Assembly: GCF_037975245.1 (NCBI RefSeq)
Contig: NC_092567.1
Coordinates: 20,678,376 to 20,742,375, forward strand
Direction: 5' to 3'
DNA from: Apostichopus japonicus
Lineage: Eukaryota > Echinodermata > Holothuroidea > Aspidochirotida > Stichopodidae
Length of the DNA stretch: 64,000 bases
Shown: in pieces, positions 22,428 through 34,054 of the stretch
How the letters are laid out: each line of letters begins with the position of its first letter
Numbering within the stretch: the first letter of the stretch is position 1
The notes under the pieces: model-generated
The model's input: the letters and a program-made list of their open reading frames with translations, nothing else
What the model was told of the DNA's origin: nothing
Databases searched by the model: none
Program-made: the position numbers and the translations under genes

Positions 22428-22826
22428 TGAAATGATATCAATAAATGATATGAAAATTGTCATATTTTCATGAAAATCGAATGATTTAAGTACTCTTTTC
22501 AGCTCGAATCTAATCAAAAGGGCGCCATCGATCGTATGTATGATTTTGGGAAGGATTAAAAAAAGTCGTCATTTTGGCCAAAATTTCACAAAATCATAAG
22601 AGTGTAGCCTTAAAAAGTTATCCATTTTTGGCCAAAAATGAATGTTTTCAAAATAATGTCAGGATGTAGACCACGGATTCCCAGCACTCAGAAGACGCTA
22701 CTCTCGAGACAAAAGTGGCATTCTACGAAGTTTAAGCCTTTTAAAATTGATATGAAATGATAACAATATATAATATGAAAATGTTATATTTTCATAAAAA
22801 TCGTGTGACTTTAGTACTCTTTGAAA
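22428..22826. repeat. Satellite of ~308-324 bp units, right part
   Basis: Continuation of the array after element E; the marker recurs at 22719. It ends near 22820, where the segmental duplication begins. Confidence 0.85.
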
Positions 22827-24898
22827 GTTAGTTCAATCAGTGACTTTTGGTAGCAGCCTGCAAATTTAGCATTTCTCTTGGGGATTTCCGTGCAGTATAG
22901 AATACCTGGCCATTATCAAAAACGGGAACTCTTTGCTTAATGGAACTTCACATTACAGAAAGTAAATTTACTGATTTTGTGTGTATAGTTCCTTCCTATG
23001 CTGAGACAAAACGGATTAAATTAATGAATTTGATTTGATAAATCGATAGAGTAAATTGCTTTCGATTATGCAATTGGAAGCTTGTTGACAGTTGTTATCA
23101 GTGTTAACTGATCAAAATGAAGTCAAATGATAAAAAAAAAACAGAGTGTTATGTGTTTGTTTTAAAGGAAAAACACATGTGTATGTTTTAGGCCGATTCT
23201 TAGCCCCGTTTAATACTTATTATATGCCTAATGCTTTCTAGTCAATACACAATCTTGTAAAAGAGGGCGCTCGATGCTTTTTAAAGAACTCAAATTATCT
23301 TCGAACAAGATTCTCTGAAACATTTCAGGTACTGATTTTCGTGGCAATGTCAACAACATGATTGGGGTTATTTGCGAAAAGGGTAATACGAAGAAACAAA
23401 CAAGTCGTTAACAAATGTTTGCCTAGTATGTATTAAATTTAGACTTCGGAAGAGTTGGAAACTTTGCAAACACAAGACGCCAATCTGCGTGAAGACCGTT
23501 CGAGATATCCCTCACACTGCTAGACAAATATAAGCTAACTTCAGTGTGTAAACAAAATAGCAGAGGTAAAACCAAAGCCTATTACTTATTTTGAACCTTC
23601 AAATGTTCATATAAAACGATTTTTTTTCTCGTTCAAATGGTCAAAAGGCCGACAACTTATTTTCAGAACCAGTTGATCATGTTATGATTTCCCCCTTTTT
23701 TTCTAGTTTGTTGTGTTGTTCGAGTGCGCGACCAATAAGCGAAATATAATCCAATCATATGCAAGTATAGTTATTGTGACGTCACATATAAATTGTATAT
23801 TCATTAATTACAGATATCGTGTAGAAATACCCTCGCATATAGAAGTGGTAATACAATCATATATAGTAAGTACATACGTATATAAACAATTTATTTTATA
23901 TCTACATATCTTTCAAAATATTATCATATTTGGGGGCCTTCTGGTTTTATGTTTTATGCGCCCACCCACCTTTAAGGAAGAAAATAAAGACTACCACCCC
24001 TTAAAAAAAACTACAACTTACCCCCGCCCCCTCCCCTACCTCCCTCCCACTGGTTGGTACGTCAGTGACTTGTCATGAGGAACAAAAACAGCATATTCTA
24101 CAGACTAAGACCATTTTAAAATTGTGATAAATTGATCATGCAGTCACCGGCTAATCAACTCAAATAAAATCATTAAGAATTTGTAATGAATCATTTGGAT
24201 AAAAAAGTTACAATCAAATCCCATAAAAAGCGATATTTTGCTTTCAGAAAGAACTTGGCATTATTTTATTCTGTGAAAGCCATCCAATGTTTAGACATCA
24301 TAACTGGGTATACCCTTCAGTTCAGATAAAAAATGTAAATGTAAAACAATAAAATTAAAAGTACTGATTTTCGTGGTTAATGTCAATAACATGATCCACG
24401 ACACATAAATAAAACACATACATATTTTGATTGTCATAGCAATCCATTCTAAACCAATCTACTTTGATGTCGTGTGTTAAGCTATGCTAAAATTTGTGAG
24501 TGAATCAATGAATGCACTAGCCCGGGTTCGGATCCGGACTCGAGTCCAATTCTTTCGTGACTCGGACCTGGCTCGGACGTCTTCGGAATCGGCACCACCC
24601 GAACTCGAAGGCCGAGTCCATAATAACACACATGACTACAATTACGAATGAAAACAAATTTATCATCTTGTATTACTGTAATTTGTACCAACAGCTGAAT
24701 TATTTGGTGCACATATATGTCTGATTAAAAGTCTTAAAATTCCCTGCAATGTTCTTTTTCTGAACTTTAGACTGGAAAACATAAATCTAGATGAAACAGA
24801 CTTGAAACGACACAGGATAGACACACTGAATGTCTTGCTATAGTTATTTTTGTACCTTTGTAGGTCTACACACTGATGTTTCATTACGAAGTTTAACT
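22827..24898. other. Non-coding, downstream of TMEM183 copy 1
   Basis: No exon is recognisable. A GC-rich insertion with repeated CTCGGAC/GACTCGAG words (about 24480-24630) is absent from the matching place in copy 2 (near 43790) and may be a transposon fragment. Confidence 0.4.
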
Positions 24899-25520
24899 TT
24901 ATTCATCCCATAGACTTTCGCTTTGGTCTGGCTGAGTTGCAAAAGCGTCACAGAATGAGGGATGCCACCAATTCAAAAGGGATACACAGATCACCGGCTC
25001 CAGGACCACCACCGTGTAATTCTCTTTGCTACTTCGCTTCTTGAGGTGGTAGTTTCTCACAAATTCCAATTTCAGTTGATTATAACACATACCTTGCCCG
25101 ACGCTCAAGGACATGGAAGCCAGCTGCAGTCCCATAATTTTCTCGCAAGAAAAATGCTGGAAGCCTGGGCACGTCACTTTCAATATGGTCTCGTCCTTGT
25201 TGGGATTCGCCCAGAGGGACGGCGATCTAATCAGGCTGTTCCGTAGATTCTGTTCCTGTGCCGCCGGAAGATGCTGAAATTTTATGAAGTGGTGGAAGTG
25301 GTTGTCGACGGAACCATGAGAGCAAGAGTACAGGCACTTGGACCCTATCAGGCTGCAAGATTCGAGTTCAGAGTCTAACATCACGATGTGATTTCTGTCC
25401 TTGAATGGTGGGTAGAGGTGATAGAGGGCGCTAATCACCCTCGACTGAAGGCCCTCCTGGGTGTCTGCTATATAGTCGGGATAGAGATGGCCCGGCAGGG
25501 ATACCTCCTCTCTGAACCAT
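24899..25520 (-). CDS. TMEM183: TMEM183 copy 1, exon 6 (C-terminal)
   Basis: The acceptor TTCACAG lies just upstream; AG from exon 5 plus A gives Arg, so the protein continues from YKR into WFREEVSLPGHLYPDYI. The exon encodes about 206 residues and ends SLWDE at TAA 24901-24899. It holds the most conserved family signature, EPVICVSLLNWWHP. Compared with copy 2 it lacks about eight residues near the C-terminus. Confidence 0.85.
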
Positions 25521-28500
25521 CTGTGAAAAAAAAAGAAATAAAAAAACGAATCAAGAAACATGCCATCAAAGGGGGTGCTTACAAAACTTGCAGCTTTTTT
25601 TTAACAAGCCAAATATTGCATGAAAATTCCCAACCCTACCACTTTCAGGGTTGTATTGAAAATGTATCGAACTTGAGCGTAATCCCAGGCCACACGGTAC
25701 GCAAAGAACTGTGACTTCTTCTGACTGGCACCCCCAGCAAGGAAATAGCTATATAGGCATGGCCATCAACTAAGGGCTGGGGTGGGCAACCTAGGGCCAC
25801 ATGCGGCCCACCAGTGATTTTTTTGCGGCCTGTGAGATGTCTCAAGATAAAGAAAAAAAATCAATCTATTTTACATCATCACAAAAAACCAGCTAGCTGC
25901 TTAGAATTTATGGGCACTAATGATGCTGTCAGGTAGGCTATTATCCCCATTAATGATCAACTGTACTGTATTGACATTATGTGTTTTTGAATACAGATTA
26001 GGTACACAAACCTATTTATTGCTTGAAAGTCATCAGAATCAAAGGTTTGAAATCAACAGCAGGTCATTGGTTAGGTGCGGCCCGGTCAATTTATAACTCC
26101 TTACAGTATATCTGGCGATTCATTCAAAAAGGTTGCCCACCACTGAATTACGGGCTAGATGGCTTAGTCGGTGTAACACTGGGCTTTTAACCCGGAGGGT
26201 CGATGGCTCAAATCCTTGCTCTGGTCATAATTTTTTTTTGATCTTTTCCATTGCCTTAAATTTCCAAGTCAGTTTTTTTCTATTATTCATTTACTTATTA
26301 AATGGAAAAGAAAAACACAGAAAGAAGGAAAGAAAGAAAGAAAAGGGACCACAAATTTGACTGAATGTCAAACACCTGCTTGGATTCCTTTGATACTTTT
26401 TAAATGTCAAGATGCAAAGATTAAATGATGGAATATACAAAACAGATCTCCCCCGGTGACATTTGATGGGTTAAATTTTAAGTTTTGAATGATCTGAAAA
26501 GAGAAGGGACAAGGACGACACACTATGCACGTAGATAGGTGATAATTAGCCTTGGAAAAAAATGACTCAAAGAGAAAGAAACAAAGTGAAGCCAAAGAAA
26601 TAGTAATCTACAGCTGCATTCGCTTAGTTATTAAATTTGGGGGGGCCCGTGAGCAGGTGATGACTATCTAAGCGGAGCGCCACCACAGGTTGCCGCAAAG
26701 GAAAAATTTTCGTCTGGCAGACCCCTCAGATTGCAGGAAACGGCCTTTATGGCAGTAAGCAACACACCTAAAATTGATAAAAATTTCTGGCAATTTTTTA
26801 TTTTGGGAAATATTCTCGAAGGAAGTGATCGCCATTTATTCCTCAGTTTACCAATTCCTCGTCTCCCAGAAGCGCCCAAAATTTAAGAAATCGAAACATT
26901 TTTGTGTTGGCTGATCCATGATCGCCGCCCATGCCCGTGAGAAGCGGTGACTGGGTAAAGAAAAAGCTATGCCGTTTGAAAACATGGGCAGAAAAAGCGA
27001 AAGTAGCGAAACCTAAGGTAAAACGTGCGATAACAAAGTGATTATTTTCCAGGTTAATTGTGACTGTATTTGAAATGATTATTATTATTCGTTTTTTTCA
27101 AAACTACCTATCAGATCATGAGGAAAATTTATCCTGGTGGACCTTTTAGCGAACTGATTGCATTGCTTAAGAAGAAGTTCACATGGAGTCCCATAATCTC
27201 TGTTCAGGCTTGGGGTAATCGTAATCGATTACAATCGATTACATTTTTTTAAGTAATCGTAATCGTAATTGATTACTTTTGTGAAAATTACAAAGTAATC
27301 GTAATCGATTACAAGGGCAAAGTAATCGTAATCGTATTACATTTATGATTACAGTGAAATTTGAATGAGAAGGGCAAAATTAGTAGAAATGATTAAAACT
27401 AATTCTTACCATTGGCTTTTAGTGTGACCAAAGAAGTGTTCCTGCTTCTAGAATTCTCTAGCACAATAAACTTATACTAAGAAGTACTGGGGATTTGATC
27501 GCCATATTCAAGGATTTTTTATCACCTGAATTATTCTGTTCAATGCTGCCTCTCAGCGTTCACAATCCTTTTGCATACACAACTGGTTGTCTGTTTAATT
27601 GTCTGTTTAAATTGTATTTTTTACTGGACTTATGGGTTACACATCTTAAACGTGTTAAGGCATAAATGTGTAATGCCTGGTAGGAATTGTAGATATACTT
27701 CCACAATTTTGTCTGTATATACTGTAAATGCCCTTCCTTTGCCCTATTTCATTGCCCTTTTTCCCGGGATAGTTATATTAAACAGATATGCAGAGGATTG
27801 TGCAAGTAACCACAATGTAATCCATGATTGTAATTACGATTACATTACCTGTACAATGTAATCGTAATCGATTACTTCAACTTTAGGCTGTAATCATAAT
27901 CGTAATAATACATTCTCAAGTAATCGTAATCGATTACATTCAGATGTTATCGCCCCAAGCCTGTCTCTGTTCACTACATTTATCTTAACTTTCCGAACTT
28001 TGTTACAGGCTTAGAAAACAATTAAAAAATTTGCCATTTTTTCATGGAAAATTGACTGACTTTGGCAAAGGTAACAGGTTGCACTTACTCTGGGACTACG
28101 TATATATAATATTGTTCAACAATGGCAGCGTTGATGGCACATTTGGTTCATTAGTTATCAACCAGTTATTATTTAACTGTTTCGATTGACTGAATACCAA
28201 CAATTAACAACCATTGACCAAGCAGTCAACAGAAGCCCCATTTCTCGTAGGCCCTACAAGAAATTCAGTTGCTGACACTGTTTGAAAACACTTTTTTTTT
28301 TAAATTATGACATTTTATGACACCTTTGACAAAATTTGGGGGGGCCTGTGCCCCCCGGGCCCAAATGGGCACGACGCCACAGGTTATTCTACGTTAAGAC
28401 ATTAAATTGGTTTGCTGACCTCTTGTAACGCCTCATCCAAAATCCGACCGAGTTGGTGACATGAAAGGTGTCCTTACAGACAGCCGAGTAGCGGCCGACA

Positions 28501-31500
28501 TCTTCCGGATGGATAAAATCAGCTGAAATCAGCAACAGTTGGAGGAAATGATCCCTCCCTTGCGGCTCAGCATCTCTTTGGTTACAACCGTTGCCATTTT
28601 GACCTTCCGAGTGTAATAATAAGTAATACTAAAAAAATTAACATGGTTTTTATTAGCATGGAAAGGAAAATTTAATAAAATAAGAAAAAAAAAGGAATTT
28701 TTTGGCCAGCAATGTGACTAATATCATTACAATAATGACATTTCTGAATGTTTTAAGTATATGTAAGGTGACGTGATGGTAGTTATTTTGTACGTTTACC
28801 GTTCATAATAAATCAAGATATATCGACAAGAAAGGATCGATTTTATACTGTACTATGCATCATATTGTTTTGATTCCAAGCATCTACACAGCTCTGAGAT
28901 ACAGTGAAACATTTTTATCATTTTCTCAATTTCATATTCTAGAGCGTGTGCATTTTGCAAGTGTGGTGCAATCCAGGGTTTGCTGTGGTAATTAATTACA
29001 GAGACGGCCGCCTCGCCGAAAAAATTGTCTTGATTACCGCATCACACTGTTTTTTGTTGTCATGTTAACAATTCTGGAATCCCTTAATACATTGCTTGAC
29101 AATTATTTTTAAAAAGTAGTAGCCCGTCTGGCTTTTTCGTCCTGAGATTTTGGTAGCCCCGGAAACAATTTGAGAAAGCCCGTGAAAAATTTGTGAACAT
29201 TGTCATATCTTTCTCAAACTTTACGCCACCAGGCGGAGTAGAAAGTTGGCAAGTTTGAATGTCGGTGATACGATGGGCTTTTGGGCCATTAAGGTTGGTA
29301 ACCCCAATACAGTGATAAGGACCCCGAGTGAATAGGACTTTATTTTGGTGGAGTGGATGGGTCTCTGCCAACCCTGCACTGTGTCACCTAGAATAGTAAA
29401 GGTCAAAATTATTACTTAGCAGGGGGCAGGACATTAAACTAAATAATCCTGTTTTGGATGTGTAGTGAGTCTAGGCCACAGACAGTAACGCATATTTAAA
29501 TACATCACAGGTAGTAAATTCACCTTCTGTGCTTTTCAACCTCCATCATGCAAAATTCCGAAAAGGGTACCATAATTACTAGGCATAATTAATTTAATAA
29601 ATAAAAAATCAGATAACCTAGGTTGGAAGGGGGTCCACAAACAATATTGGATGTACTTTCAAAAGTTTCAGTCACAGTACTAGTGCAGATATCTAAGAAA
29701 TATCTTTTCCCCAACATTTCCATTCAAAACAGCTCTTCATTCTAATGTCCATAATTTTCTAAAATCCCAGAGCTTCAGGTGTTTTGTCCCCCTGGGCCCC
29801 TACTGGGACATTGCCCGTAGACCACACCAGGCCCCATAAGGCTGACCCCTTGACTCGCCACCAGGGTTGAAGTGCGAAGCGCTCCAATGGCGAAAGATAA
29901 TATAAGATAATATGTGAGAGGAAGTTATCACTATTTTAATCTATTTTTTGAGATAATAATTTAGAGTTAATGCAGAGTGTTTGTGAAACAAGCTCTCCTA
30001 TACATGGGCGTCGGAGCCCAATTTGATTGGGGAGGCTGTAACGATTTCCCCGAAAATGTAACCAATATGGAAGTGGGTACTGATGAGATCCTCCTCATTT
30101 TTGAAATTCGAATTGGTTATAAGGAATGCCAACAGTCAAATATATTGACATGTCTTGGACAGAGAAAGAATGTATGGAGTGCAAACTGTGCCAAAACTCC
30201 ACAACATCAATGTCAGATTAGTCGGGCAAGCATAATTAGAACGTCGAGTCTAATTTTCTGAGGCTGAGGGTTTACGAATTAATGTCATCAAAGAAGATTG
30301 CAGTTTAGTTTTTTATGCAAGACTCGCAACAATATCATGTTGTTTCGAATTTTTAAGAAAATATCTTGTTGGGGGAGGGGGGTTGGAGGTGGTTGGGAGA
30401 TACATTCATGTTCCGCCTCCCTACGCCTGTGTTTCTATGTATACGAAGATACATCTTTGAACTGACAGCATATTTTGCATAACATTTTTGACATGCTGTC
30501 TACAGTACCAGATAAAAATATTCCTTGCATATATTAGCGAGCTCTATATTTCACAATATTTTGGCAACATTTGTGTAATTATCCTCTCACAGGTCAGATA
30601 ATGGGAAACAGCCTCTGCTGATAACTGAAACGTTTTGCTTTCATTCACTACTTCAGGTGTGGTAGTTTGAAGCTTCCCTTATTGTTGACGGATATGCCCT
30701 CATCTACAGTATTTCCAGCGGAATATATTTATGACTATATAATGTGGGTGGAATGAGATTTTATCTGAGAGTTTTCCGCAAAAATGATACCAAGTGTGCG
30801 GTCCCTGACCTTATCCCAGTGGAAGATGGTTCAATTTCCTGTTTTCTCTACTTTTTTTAAATTTTATGTCATATGCTGCATTTTGAGTTTGGTTTTGCTA
30901 TATAATACCTTTATTGGCCAAATTGAAGTTTCTGCTTTCAGCAGTTCAAATGCAAGACCTGTTTTAACATCGTGCATCGATTCCACTCACAGCAGGGTAT
31001 ACTCATAGATTCAGTATAAAATCTCTTGTGTTTGTCTGCCTTCACTTTGTACTGACCTGGGAATATTTGACTGTTTCTTTCAAACACTGGCAAACAACAA
31101 AGTCAATGCAATAACTGAACTTCACATTCTTAAATTTTTTTTTTAAATCTACTTTACCATATATCTGGTCATTCACAGATTGCAACTGCCCGTAGGAATC
31201 AACCTCAGAGTCCGACAGATCTCCGTCGTACCAATCCTCGTCATCTTCGTCCATCGACATGACATCCTCCGATCGCTCAGGAATTTCGTCCACCGCTACG
31301 AGGAAAAGTAGAAGAAAGTCAGTCACCTTGAGAGCAGTCAACAAATATACAAATAGATCTACTTAATGCAATATTAGGCCTTGTAAACTTGTTTTTGTTG
31401 GAGGGGGAGGGTAAGGAGGGGCGGGTGGTGGTGGTGCAAAACTATTCATTCAACCGGTGGGAGACAAATCCAAGAGGTAGTCCATAAATTTTACCAGCAG

Positions 31501-33667
31501 TCCAAACCTAATTTGGACCCACTGCTATGATATGCATGCAATTAAGTCTTTAGAAAGCTTTATTGCCAAGGAGATGCCAAGTGACTTTTCACATATTTTT
31601 CTCATATTTCATTCCTCTGTTGGGAAAATTTGACTGCAAACTTAGACAATGTACAAAGTACATAACAGACTTTGACTCATTGTTGTAAATTGTAAAATAA
31701 ACTTTTTGGAGGTTCTAACTCGTTTCTATTGTGTACACATTGAATTTTTTTCTGAACATTGTATGTGGCGTTTTAATTAAAGCCCCAAGTGTTGCCCCAA
31801 TATAATGTTCAAAATCTAGCAAAAACTTCATTTCCTTGTGAAGGATCCATCTTTCCCAAACTATTTGCAGATGACACCTACATACTTAGAAAAAATGGCT
31901 ATCTTTGACATTCACTATATAGACAATTAACTTCATGTTGGATAATGTATAAATTTGGACAATTTATGCTCACAGTCATACATACACAGAATATGTTGCT
32001 TTGTACATATCAATAGGTGTCAATGGGGAGGGCAAGGGGGAGAAGGGGGGGTAGGTAAGACAGACAACTCTGAAAGGTGTTTGACATGTCAGCATAACGA
32101 GAACAACATGTTAGTTTAGTTCCATGTCTACCATGGTGCTAGGATGGCCAGTATTCTCAGGTACAGTAGAGTAGCATACAATTCCCTTCTTAGCATATAT
32201 CCAGTCCAGGAAACACACTAAATTTCCTTTGTTTTAAGTTGGCAACTTGATTGCAATCCTAGATACCACTGTCAAAAGATAAAAAGTTGTTTAAAGTTTG
32301 TTTTATCTCATGCACTTGATGTAGAACACCCATGTGTAGAACACCCAAGGTAGTGTTAGCTCAGTGGTTTGACCAGTGCCTTTCAATCATAAGGTCCCGA
32401 GTTCGAGTCACTCCCAGATTAATGTATGTCGTCCAGTTACAGAGTTGTTGACAATTGACAAAGCATAATCATGGACGTTAAAGTATGAATCTAAGAGACT
32501 GACTTTGGTCAGCTTGCCGCTTTCATAAGCCAATGATGGCTTCTTTGCCAGTTCTTGCTTGCAGGAGGATCTACAAATAAAACATACATACATACACACA
32601 TGAGTAAAGAATCACACACATACACACAAGCGTACAGTACTGTACCTTGTTTAACAAAGACAGCAGATGAGATGAGAGTTGAATTTTTCTTTCTGTGAAA
32701 CGGTTTTGGATTGTTAGCCACCTCTTGGATTGTAAAATCTGTCATGTAATGTAATGCAAAAGAGAACACAATCAATATAATGAAGTCAAAAAAGAATTAA
32801 ATTTAAAATTTAAAAATATTTATAGAGAGTATTCCTTTTGTAACGTGCTGTATGCATTCAAAGTCAATTGTTTCAATTTCATTTTATTTATATTTCAATT
32901 AGCTAACAGTTGTTTTTCTCAAGTTATCCTGCCTCAAATTATTATGAAACATTCTTACTAATATCTACCGTGGCTTGAATCAATTGATTTCGGCAATTTA
33001 GCGTAACAATATTCCTAGAACTATCTTTCATTTTTGGCCAACTCTGCACTGGAAATATACAGTAACACCACGAAAAGGTTGGCATATAGAAGTAGCCTAC
33101 AGGTAGGTTGCTTAGGCATACCTATGTAATTTCTCCATCACAAAATTAGTTGGAGAAGAGGATGCATTTTGCATCCTGACCTCCGTACACCTGGTATATA
33201 TATGAAAATCGTGGCAATTGGCCCGTTAGTCCATTATCTTTTCTTTACAACTAACCAACGATCTGCACCTTCTTTACTGTACGCATTGGCTATTATCTTC
33301 ACCAATGGCAAAATAAATAAATATAGTTGATAAGAAAATATATATATTGTATTTCATGGTAGCTACAAATACAGTTTTAGAATGGAATTTGGTAGCGGTA
33401 AATCTTTGTGGAGATTCATATTACAATTCGTCTTTAGCAAGTGTTCGTCTTAGGCTGTCACTACGATTTCATTTTTCTTGCGCAACAGGTACCAATGAGT
33501 AACATACATTATGTCAGGCTAGGCTACCAGATGGCGACTTACAAAAATTGAAGCATGATCTTGTATAATGGATTGATAATGAAATTTATATCAAACTAAG
33601 ATAATTAAAGACCTTCATTTTTAGGTATTTTCTTTCTGCCATTTCTTTGCTTCTTCTGTCTGTCCAT
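24899..33667 (-). CDS. TMEM183: TMEM183-like gene, copy 1 (whole coding span)
   Basis: A multi-exon orthologue of the vertebrate TMEM183 (C1orf37) family, whose molecular role is poorly known. Likely coding exons in gene order: 33667-33613, 32738-32646, exon 3 (about 32553 downwards), 31295-31158, 28603-28420 and 25520-24899. Splice phases of exons 1/2, 4/5 and 5/6 agree. From my memory of the human protein, the strongest matches are the F-box-like segment ADFIHPEDVGRYSAVCK in exon 5, the ALYHLYPPF segment in exon 6 and the C-terminal VVVLEPVICVSLLNWWHP. The N-terminus is Lys/Arg-rich, as in the family. The segment aligned with the human membrane helix (FSCEKIMGLQLASMSLSVG) is only moderately hydrophobic, so a transmembrane helix is uncertain. 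AATAAA overlaps the stop codon. Exon 3 limits are unresolved. A near-identical paralogue is at 44933-52421. Confidence 0.85.
25780..26145. mobile_element. hAT-like MITE in TMEM183 intron 5, copy 1 only
   Basis: The left end GGGGTGGGCAACCTAGG and the right end, reverse complement CAGTGGTGGGCAACC, are inverted repeats. The flanks AAGGGCT and ACGGGCT look like a diverged target duplication. The matching place in copy 2 (near 45819) is an empty site reading CTAAGGCCTGGATGG. GCGGCCC words near both ends resemble widespread hAT-Charlie-type MITEs. It inserted after the duplication, or was lost from copy 2. Confidence 0.75.
26153..26227 (+). tRNA. tRNA-Lys(UUU)-derived pseudogene or SINE head, copy 1
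   Basis: The anticodon arm CTGGG-CTTTTAA-CCCGG gives anticodon UUU. The A-box-like TGGCTTAGTCGG is followed by a B-box-like region, GGCTCAAATCC, where GGTTCAAATCC survives in copy 2. The acceptor stem pairs poorly, so it is a pseudogene or SINE. It lies in intron 5, antisense to TMEM183. Confidence 0.55.
26664..26760 (-). repeat. ~100-bp module copy, inverted
   Basis: The reverse complement ends with GGTGGCGCTCCGCTTAGATAG, as in the other copies, and is more diverged at its start. Confidence 0.65.
27205..27963. mobile_element. hAT-like MITE built of GTAATCGATTAC words
   Basis: The ends CAGGCTTGGGGTAATCG and CGCCCCAAGCCTG are inverted repeats, flanked by the exact 8-bp duplication TCTCTGTT (27197-27204 and 27964-27971). 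Both sub-terminal regions are packed with TAATCGTAATCGATTAC in both orientations, a likely array of transposase sites. The core (about 27350-27790) has no transposase. Confidence 0.9.
28420..28603 (-). CDS. TMEM183: TMEM183 copy 1, exon 5 (F-box-like)
   Basis: 184 bp, entered in phase 1 (acceptor CTCGGAAG, weak pyrimidine tract) and left in phase 2 (donor GTCAGC). It encodes a Gly/Asn/Gln-rich start, then GRDHFLQLLLISADF and IHPEDVGRYSAVCK to FWMRRYKR. This is the F-box-like part of the family. The segment before ADF is more diverged than in copy 2, which reads GRDYPTDLWFILADF. Confidence 0.85.
31158..31295 (-). CDS. TMEM183: TMEM183 copy 1, exon 4 (acidic)
   Basis: 138 bp with acceptor CGTAG and donor GTAAAG, ending in phase 1. 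It encodes VDEIPERSEDVMSMDEDDED and continues through YGQLQSVNDQIYG. This is the acidic, Ser/Asp-rich linker that precedes the F-box-like part in the family. Copy 2 has an extra Cys/Glu region and a Lys pair (RSKKYG) instead of QIYG. Confidence 0.75.
32349..32424 (+). tRNA. tRNA-derived SINE head, copy 1
   Basis: GTTAGCTCAGTGGTTTGACC (A-box region), a CCTT-loop-AAGG anticodon-like arm and GAGTTCGAGTC (B box) are present. It lies in intron 3 of TMEM183, antisense. Copy 2 (51168-51225) has lost about 13 bp of the D-arm region. It is not a functional tRNA. Confidence 0.5.
32440..32570 (-). CDS. TMEM183: TMEM183 copy 1, exon 3 (limits unresolved)
   Basis: A strong acceptor TTTGTAG ends at 32571, but reading on from exon 2 (phase 1) from there meets TGA after about 20 codons. 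Using the AAG just before 32553 instead restores the frame and gives VKQ-ELAKKPSLAYESGKLTK, similar to the family's VQQEVKSL segment as I remember it. No donor in the needed phase is obvious downstream, so the 3' limit is approximate and a further small exon may be missing. Confidence 0.45.
32646..32738 (-). CDS. TMEM183: TMEM183 copy 1, exon 2
   Basis: 93 bp, acceptor CATGACAG, donor GTACAG, phase 1 at both ends. The joining codon GAT gives Asp, followed by FTIQEVANNPKPFHRKK and ending SSAVFVKQ. It corresponds to the VADYANSDP and basic segment of the vertebrate protein. Confidence 0.75.
33613..33667 (-). CDS. TMEM183: TMEM183 copy 1, exon 1 (start codon)
   Basis: The ATG at 33667-33665 starts MDRQKKQRNGRKKIPKNE, a basic N-terminus like that of the family, ending in phase 1 at a GTCTTT donor. 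The exon extends upstream as 5' leader to 33711, where TTGTTCAG is a good acceptor, so a further untranslated exon lies upstream. Its likely donor is TTAC/GTAAAA near 33775. Confidence 0.75.
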
Positions 33668-33752
33668 CCTTAGATATAGACGTCTTACGTTGCAGTTTTG
33701 CCTCAGGATTCCTGAACAAGGGGGCATAACAATAAATAACATGCTTATTATC

Positions 33753-33761
33753 TTCCGGGAA
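33753..33761. promoter_or_regulatory. TTCCGGGAA motif near the TMEM183 leader (copy 1)
   Basis: TTCCGGGAA fits the STAT-type TTC-N3-GAA palindrome and overlaps an ETS-like CTTCCGG core. It lies just inside the likely first intron. Copy 2 has three of them. Function is inferred from motif form only. Confidence 0.3.
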
Positions 33762-34054
33762 ACAGTTTTTTTTACGTAAGTGTGAAATCGCTCTTTAAAA
33801 ACTCTGCGTGAGGACAACACAATAATCCTTATTGGCACTGACACCATATTTAAACCTTTCATTGAATAAATTTACATCTAACAAGATGCAATTGATCGCA
33901 GAAACTGAGTCATCAATCTTGTAGCCTGTATTCCCCACCGGCTCCCAACATTGACCTTTTCCTGACATTGTTCAGGTCCGTAGCCGTAAAATCGGCCCTC
34001 ACACGATAACCACATGACAATTTTAAGCATCCACACCCGGAAAGATTATTATGA

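Larger units (their letters stand above)
26636..28386 (-). mobile_element. Composite insertion in intron 5, copy 1 only
   Basis: Copy 2 has only about 40 bp here (46290-46330). The insertion is bounded by AAATTTGGGGGGGCCCGTG on the left and GGGCACGACGCCACAG on the right, with GTTATT on both sides as a possible duplication. It contains an inverted ~100-bp module copy (26664-26760) close to its left edge and the hAT MITE 27205-27963. The left terminus is probably truncated. Confidence 0.55.

Noticed and set aside
29977-30261. 94-codon plus-strand frame, also seen at 48116-48301, as a conserved gene
   Set aside because: It lies inside TMEM183 intron 4 on the opposite strand; its conservation between copies is expected from the recent duplication, and the frame is shorter in copy 2.
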